DNA of 64,000 nt. It comes from Gonium pectorale (lineage: Eukaryota; Chlorophyta; Chlorophyceae; Chlamydomonadales; Volvocaceae). Location: positions 649,919 through 713,918 of the forward strand of contig LSYV01000002.1 in the NCBI GenBank assembly GCA_001584585.1, given 5' to 3'. Below are positions 58,221-64,000 of this stretch, one piece after another. Below the pieces are notes generated by a model. It was not told where the DNA came from. It made no database searches and saw nothing but the letters and a program-made list of their open reading frames with translations. The first letter of the stretch is position 1; every line of letters starts with the position of its first letter. The position numbers and the translations under genes were made by a program.

Positions 58221-61200
58221 ATGGCGCGAAGTGGCGTGCTTCTGTTGGCCCTGCTGGCTGCCGCGGCAGTCGCGCAGGCCGCTCGCAAGCCTGCTTATCA
58301 ACAAGTCTCGAATGCTCGCAAGGGCGACTTGGTCAGCTCTGAGCCCACAAAGTACAAGAACACAAAGCCCCTCATCGGCGTGCTTACGCAGCCATGCCAC
58401 GAGTGCCCCGGAAAGTGGGTCTGACCTTACTATATGGCGTAAGGTCATCCCTCACATGGACCTGACACGGCCCGTCTTTCTGGTGCTCAGGTCCTACATC
58501 GCGGCCGGTTATGTCAAGTGGATCGAGATGGGCGGCGGCCGCGCTGTGCCTGTCCGGTGGGTACCTGGGGCATGAGTCTGTACGCTGGTGGGAATCACAA
58601 GAGTAGGGAGGATATCTGGGACTTTAACTACGCACGTGACCTCGGCCCCCTGCACGTGGGGTTTGCTGCCGGCTCCTGTGGGGCTGGGGAGTGTTTCGGC
58701 GCGTGTTCCATTCTGAGCCGGCAGCCGCTGTTGCTAGCCTCTTGATTCCCTTTTGACTCCTGACCTGATTATATGCGTGCTTCAGGTTCTATGCATCAGA
58801 CTCGGAGCTGCACCGCCTATTCAAGTCCCTCAACGGCCTAGTGTTCCCGGTGAGCCTGGCTGGGGGGCCAGGGGCACAGAGCCTTTACTGTGTACAGCAC
58901 TTGCCCCACACACGCCTCCTCACAAGTTAGCAACGCGCAGGGAGGTAGAGCTTCCTGGAATTACTCTGCCCGACAGATTCCGTTGCTGTGTCCAAGCCTG
59001 TGCGGTATGGGAGCCTGGGCGACAACCCCACTCTGCTTGTGCTCCAGGGTGGCCTGACGTGGCTTTGGCTGGACTCGCCGTACGTTCTGGCGGCGCGCAA
59101 GCTCTTCAACTGGGCGCTGCAAGCCAACGACGCGGGTGATGTCTTCCCTGTGAGTTCCCTGTGCGCACGGAACATTGCACGAGGGGCTCGATGTGACGGG
59201 CAATGGCAGGGGGGCGCCACGGCAGGCTAAGGCAGGTCCGGCTAGCGTAACGGGGTAAGCGCCGTCTCGCTGCGCTGGGAAGCTAGCCCGTCGCCTGGTT
59301 ACGCAGACTTTGGACCAAGGAGCGGTGTGGGCGAACAGCATGGCTAAGGATTTGAATCACAGCAGGAATGGGGTATAGCGCGTTCGCCCGGTGGGGGACC
59401 TCGTAGCCGCGCTGGCTACCCATGGTCTTCGAGGTCGCATCGGTTGCTGCTGCGGGATTGAAAGCGGGTATGCGAACGTTGCGGCTGATGTGCCATGCCT
59501 GCACGCCACGGCGCCATCCTCCCGGCGCCAGTTCTGGATTGCCGGCAGCAGCAGCCCGCAGCAGGAGCCGGCAGCAGTAGCAGCTCCGAAGTCCGCGGGT
59601 AGTCCATCTGTATATTGCGGACCGGGCCGGGGGCTTACGGCAAAAGGGGTGGAGCATTTGACATGCTGGTTCTCGTCTGACGGACTCACATCTTGCAATT
59701 CCAGGGCAATCGCGGCGCTTGCTCGGGCGCTGGCGGAGGGAACGTCAGCTCTTTCGCCATGCTGCCTGCAGTTGGAAGTCGTGCGCGGCGCTTGCCCCAT
59801 AGCTCGGCGCCGTTCCTGTGCACCTATTCTGCCGTGACGCACGCGCTGAGACCCTCACGCGCCTCGCGCCCGCACATCGTGCGTGGCGATCCCACCGACC
59901 TGCTGCAACGCCTGACTACTCCATCCCCGCCCCACGTCCTCTTGTGCGGCCCCGGCTCTTCCCCAGATCCACGGCACGTGCCTGGGCTTCCAGCTGCTGC
60001 ACATCCTGGCGTCCAACATCTCCCGCAACGACCTGCTGGTGGACACGGACAGCGTGGCGCACCCCACCACCCTGGAGTGGACGCAGCACACCAACGGCAG
60101 CCGGCTGTTCAAGGATCTGCCGGTGAGGCAGAGAGCGGGGGCTGGAGTGGGGTGTGTCGTCACGCACCTGACGTCGACGCCACTGGAACGTGGCGGTTGG
60201 TGGTTGACGGTTGGGGCACGGGCCGCGGGCACGAGGGTACTGAAGCGCGTGTACGGTCGCGTGGGGTGTCAGGCAGCTGCGTTCGCATCTGGGGATCGAG
60301 GCAACTTGCCCTGGGATGCGTGCACAGGGCTTTGGCGCGAGGCGATCCGGAAAACGAGTCGTTGCCTCGGCAGCGGGATTGGTGCCTCGCGCCCTGTCCA
60401 GTCCTGTTGACCTCAAGTCAGGGGCCTGCTGTACGTGCTGTTAAGACAGCCGCTGTGCGGGTGGCGCTCGGGGCCGAGGCATGGACACCCGGGCATGGGC
60501 ACCGCGGCGGTTTGTCTCCTCCTGCGAGTTTTGCGTCCATAGTACGGCAGGCCTGCACGAGCCTCTTCGCTGCGCCCTCTGACCTTGTGTCAAACCCTGT
60601 CCTCCTCACCCTGCCCGCCCGCCCTCACCGCCGTACGACAGGCCGACCTGTACAGCAAACTTGCGGACGCCAAGTACAACATTGCGCTCCAGAACCACAT
60701 GTACGGCATCCCGCCGTCCTTCTACCAGAGGTTCCCCGTGCTGGCGAAGTGGTACAAGCCGCTGTCCACGACCAAGGACCGCAACGGCACTGAGTACATC
60801 TCAACAATGGAGGGAATTAAGTACCCATTCTTCGGTACGTCCTCCCAGCTATGTTCGCTATGTACTGCGAACTGCACAGTCGGCTGGATTGATCTTGCAC
60901 GATGTTTGCGCTCTGCCCGTGCTGTCCAAAACGACGCTGGGTGCGTGGCACGTGTTGCGGGGCTAACATGAATGGAAGGCGGGTGTCCCTGGGCAGCCGC
61001 TTCCACACACCCATATGGCGACGCCATCTTGCCAGCCCAGCAGTTACCGCTGGCATGACTGGGGTACTCATATAATGTCCGATCGCTGCGAAAAGCTGGT
61101 CAGCAGGGGCCCAGATGCAGGGATTTCTTCATATCGTGCTTGCATCCGCTGCACATTGTCTCCCTTGGCACCTGTCCAACCTCACGGCTGTACGCTGCCC

Positions 61201-62123
61201 CGCTGCCCCTCCTTCCCATGCGACATGCGACTCCGCGCTCCCCGCAGGCACTCAGTGGCACCCCGAGAAGCCCCCGTACGAGTTCGGCATGGAGGAGGTG
61301 CCGCACAGCCTGGATGCCATCCGCGTCAGCCAGCACCTGTCGAACGTGTTCATGGAGCATGCGCGCATGTCGTCGCACAAGCCCGAGTCCAAGGAGGAGG
61401 AGCTGGCCATGCAGATCTACTCCACGCCGCCCATCTTCTCGGCGCGCTTCGAGGTGCGGTGCGGCGGCTTTGCGATATGCGCGTCGTTCGCGGAGGGGGG
61501 GGGGGCAGACGGCGGACAAGGGGACGGCGGTTGTGTGTGCAGTTGCTGGAAGTGCGGGGGAGGGCATGCTTGCTCGCTTACGCGTGTTGAAAAGGAACAA
61601 CGCTTACGCGTGTGTTCCGAGCATGCCGCCCACACAGCCGACACGCTTTGTGTTGGTGGAATCGATACGTGTTGGTGGATAGCATGATCTGTACAAGGCA
61701 CAAAACCAGTAGTAGGATGTGGTGGCGGTGATATAGATCCTATCCATGGTTGCGGCGCGCAGCATGCGCGTGCTGTGGCAGGGCAACCGTAGTGCGTGTC
61801 GCGCCCGTCGCTTTCCAGTGCCTCCCGTCCGGTTGCCTCGACCCTCGTCACTCTTCTTTTCCTTTCCCCCTCCCGCCGGTTCCCAGGTGATGGACGAGGA
61901 GAACTACGACGGCCCCGACATCACGTACTACTTTGACCAGCCCGACAAGCCGCCCCACGGCCCCGACGACGACGAGGGTGAGGACAGCGGGCCAACCCGC
62001 GCTGACCACGCCGCTGAGGAGCGCCTGAAGGAGGAGGAAGAGGAGGGCGAGGAGCGGGACTCCGAGGAGGCCAAGCGTAAGCTGCACTACAAGTTCTGGA
62101 GCACCCAAAAGGGCATCTTCTGA
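58221..62123 (+). CDS. GGH: Gamma-glutamyl hydrolase (folylpolyglutamate hydrolase)
   Basis: Cleaves gamma-glutamyl tails from folates, usually in the vacuole or outside the cell. Exons: 58221-58414, 58491-58556, 58786-58849, 59048-59149, 59967-60122, 60642-60834, 61248-61453 and 61887-62123; 405 residues with every phase matching. A signal peptide opens the protein (MARSGVLLLALLAAAAVAQA). Then KPLIGVLTQPC, SYIAAGYVKWIEMGGGRAVP, HRLFKSLNGLVFPGG, the nucleophile motif IHGTCLGFQLLH and the catalytic-histidine motif TQWHPEKPPYEFG. These are the hallmarks of class I glutamine-amidotransferase-like peptidase family C26. The C-terminus, encoded by the last exon, has a strongly acidic tail rich in Asp and Glu (roughly residues 345-390) ending KLHYKFWSTQKGIF. 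That tail is absent from the animal and plant enzymes I know. Confidence 0.95.
61588..61612 (+). repeat. Possible family A repeat fragment
   Basis: TGTTGAAAAGGAA followed by AACGC resembles 27126-27146. It lies in the last intron of the hydrolase gene. It is short and uncertain. Confidence 0.35.
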
Positions 62124-62837
62124 GCGGAGGCGCGTGTTATGCGGAGGTGCTGGCACAGGCTTCACTTGAGCGGCTGACTGCTGAAGGGCCCTAGTATTGA
62201 GTGCAGCCTTCTTGCGGCAGGCCTCAAGCACAACTCTATCCCTGGGCGCGGTCCAATGTGGTATACGGGGTGTGGCGCAGTGTTTTGCGCCCATGCCCTG
62301 GCACGTCCTGGCGGTGTGCAGAAGTGCCTACAGGTTTAAGGGTGGTACTGCGTCCGCGTCAGGAGCAGTCGGCAGCAATCTGGAACCGAGTAGAAGTGCG
62401 TATTGAGCATTTTTGGGAGAAGTTCTGGCTGCGGCACGTCAGGAGCGACGGTGGGGCCCCAACGAAGGCAGATCGTCATACTAAGGGACGCGGTTGACGA
62501 TGTGTCGTACATGCTGCGTGCGGGGACTGCGACCATCATGGATTTTGTACTACTAAGGGGCATTATACCGGGTGGTGACATATCATCTGGCCTACGCGTG
62601 TTGCCGCATTCGGAGACGCGTGGCGCTGACAGGAGGCTTGAAGTGCCTATGGCTGCGTAAGGGGCATGAGGGCACTCGTCCGCCCATCTATTTTGCTGCA
62701 TTGGCTGTCGATTGGCTATGCGAAGGTGCCCCGTGAAGAATCTGACGTACATATGCCGGGAAAAGAGCTGCAGACCCGCCTGTCTCAGCACCTGCTTGCG
62801 GCTGGCGTGGGTCCGTGTGTCGCCTGCAGGTCGACGG

Positions 62838-62842
62838 TGTAA
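62838..62842 (+). terminator. TGTAA poly(A) signal candidate, hydrolase gene
   Basis: TGTAA about 715 nt after the stop at 62123; the only one noticed before the facing gene. Confidence 0.35.
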
Positions 62843-62967
62843 CCGCTGACTTCCTGGCTCACGAGTTGCGATTCGCATCTTCTGCATACTGCATTAGCTG
62901 TCCGAAGCGCAAGATGACATCCGGCTGATGCCCCCACCCCAAAGCTGTCTCGCTCGTCAGCATTCTC

Positions 62968-62979
62968 GACCCGCGGGTC
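62968..62979. repeat. 12-bp palindrome GACCCGCGGGTC, copy 9
   Basis: Exact match between the convergent hydrolase and right-edge genes. Confidence 0.7.
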
Positions 62980-63213
62980 CCCGAGCACATAGTGGCCTCA
63001 GCGGTTAAAAAGGCCGCCCTCGCCATCCTTACGAGCCGCACTGCCTCCACTGACAGCCGCCTGCTGCTGCTTGCTGCCCCGAGCTCCAGCTGGGCTGTGA
63101 GCTGGCACGCCTGGATCATCCATAGACAGTCGTCGGGGCGCGAGGGCCCAGGTCAGACACCGGCTCCCTCACGTTACAACCGTGCGTCCGCCTCCCCTCA
63201 CTTCCGGGCCGCT

Positions 63214-63354
63214 TCACAGCTCGGTCTCCTTGCCGACGTAGGGCTTCTCCTGGTAGATCTCCTCCTCCTTGGGCTCCAGCACCTTGACCACGTCGGGCAG
63301 GGGCGTCTTGGGGCCGCGCTTGCCGGTCGGGTCCCAGTCCTTCATGATCTTGAC
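63214..63354 (-). CDS. Terminal exon of an unrecognised gene entering from the right
   Basis: A 141-nt exon opening right after a good minus-strand acceptor (pyrimidines then CAG at 63355) and ending in TGA at 63214-63216. It encodes 46 residues, starting [17 protein letters not shown] and ending [11 protein letters not shown], Lys- and Glu-rich and soluble. High third-position GC and the clean acceptor argue for a real exon. I do not recognise the family. Upstream exons would lie between 63400 and the window edge or beyond; none could be joined with confidence, although a minus frame around 63870-63925 is open. A minus-strand TGTAA lies only about 40 nt past the stop. Confidence 0.55.
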   Translation of the reverse strand, partial: VKIMKDWDPTGKRGPKTPLPDVVKVLEPKEEEIYQEKPYVGKETEL

Positions 63355-64000
63355 CTGTCGGGGTAGTTGGCACGCGAATGGGGCAGATGTAAGAGTGAAG
63401 AGGGCAAACAGCAGGGCAATTAGGGACGCCGATGTCGAAACACCATGCCAACTGGCGGTGTGTGCCTCATCCATGCTTGGCCTCCCGACGGACCGGCCCT
63501 CACACCGCCATTGCGCTGTTGCGAGTGACCAATCTAACCATCGTTAGCCGGCCCCACTTGCAAAACCTGCGAAAACTGCAGCTCACGGCCCAAAAGCGCA
63601 TGCGCCTCCAGACCCAGCCTCATGCACCCCACCGAACCAGACCCAGCCTCATGTAGACAGCGCTGCGCTGCTTAGCACTTGACGAAAGGTCGTCAACACA
63701 CCGGGCGTGAGCGTAAAGATCGCCAGCTCCAGAGAAGGTCCGCCTACCCGCCTACCCACACACGGGGGCGACCAACACATCCCCAGTCTCCTCACGGCGC
63801 GCCGCCGTGTGTTTAGCGGGCGGCCATGAACAGCGATCAGGCGGGCGTCTCAAAATCCGCCAGCTCGCCCCCATATCCAGGGCTAGCACCGTGGTGTAAG
63901 TGCTCGGCACCGCCCCAACCCCAAGGTCCGAGTCGAGTCCCATGTCCTTCGGGCACGCGCAGATCCCAAACCCACAAGCCCAGCTATTCACGTGTCCATG
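63355..64000. other. Probable intron and upstream part of the right-edge gene
   Basis: No exon can be assigned with confidence. A GACCCAGCCTCATG motif is directly repeated at about 63612 and 63646. The region most likely holds an intron and perhaps one more exon of the leftward gene ending at 63214. Confidence 0.4.

Larger units (their letters stand above)
62124..63213. other. Intergenic between two convergent genes
   Basis: About 1.1 kb between the hydrolase stop and the stop of the leftward terminal gene. It holds TGTAA at 62838-62842 (plus) and 63174-63178 (minus strand), and palindrome GACCCGCGGGTC at 62968-62979. No exon is supported. Confidence 0.55.

Noticed and set aside
59693..60793. 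366-codon plus-strand frame
   Set aside because: It passes through two introns and two exons of the hydrolase gene in the wrong frame.

Overview
This window looks like nuclear DNA of a volvocine-type green alga (Chlamydomonas/Volvox relatives). Coding exons are very GC-rich and intergenic DNA is less so. Genes carry many short GT-AG introns. TGTAA motifs, the usual algal poly(A) signal, lie downstream of several stops. Proteins contain long Gly, Ala or Gln runs. Two plastid-type genes (a rubredoxin like RBD1 and a DWARF27-type carotenoid isomerase) and receptor-like kinases with algal ectodomains fit this. The species cannot be named from sequence alone. No tRNA, rRNA, CRISPR array or prokaryotic operon was seen.

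Layout, left to right. 1-8733 (-): cytosolic-type pyruvate kinase, 17 exons, 3' end cut by the window edge, with a large Gly-rich insertion. About 10184-11927 (-): Gln-rich protein with a CW-type zinc finger. 13278-15430 (-): D27-like (DUF4033) protein, head-to-head with TMX2 at 15549-16750 (+). 17745-20341 (+): unrecognised acidic/Ala-rich protein. 21145-27957 (+): receptor-like kinase 1. 27958-31954: intergenic DNA holding a fold-back repeat element. 31955-37820 (-): receptor-like kinase 2, tail-to-tail with kinase 1 and sharing ectodomain and TKL-like kinase features. 39174-46142 (-): TBC-domain Rab-GAP. About 46770-52653 (+): circularly permuted GTPase of the BPG2/NOA1 type. 54651-55259 (+): membrane-anchored rubredoxin. 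56374-57292 (+): TXNDC17/Clot thioredoxin. 58221-62123 (+): gamma-glutamyl hydrolase. 63214-63354 (-): terminal exon of an unrecognised gene running to the right.

Gene models were built by hand. Splice sites were accepted when the GT and AG were present, the reading phase was consistent and the joined protein matched a known family. Most models close in phase from start to stop. Unresolved points are the 5' end of the TBC gene, the 3' part of the CW gene, one donor in the unknown gene at 17745-20341, and the start codon of the cpGTPase.

The most unusual signals are a 12-bp palindrome (GACCC-GN-GGGTC) found nine times, a fold-back element built from AAGCGCGCTT palindromes lying exactly between the two convergent receptor kinases, and a nearly identical 110-bp inverted repeat pair about 5.5 kb apart. 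Functionally the window is a normal mixed gene cluster (plastid biogenesis, folate, glycolysis, redox, signalling), not one pathway.
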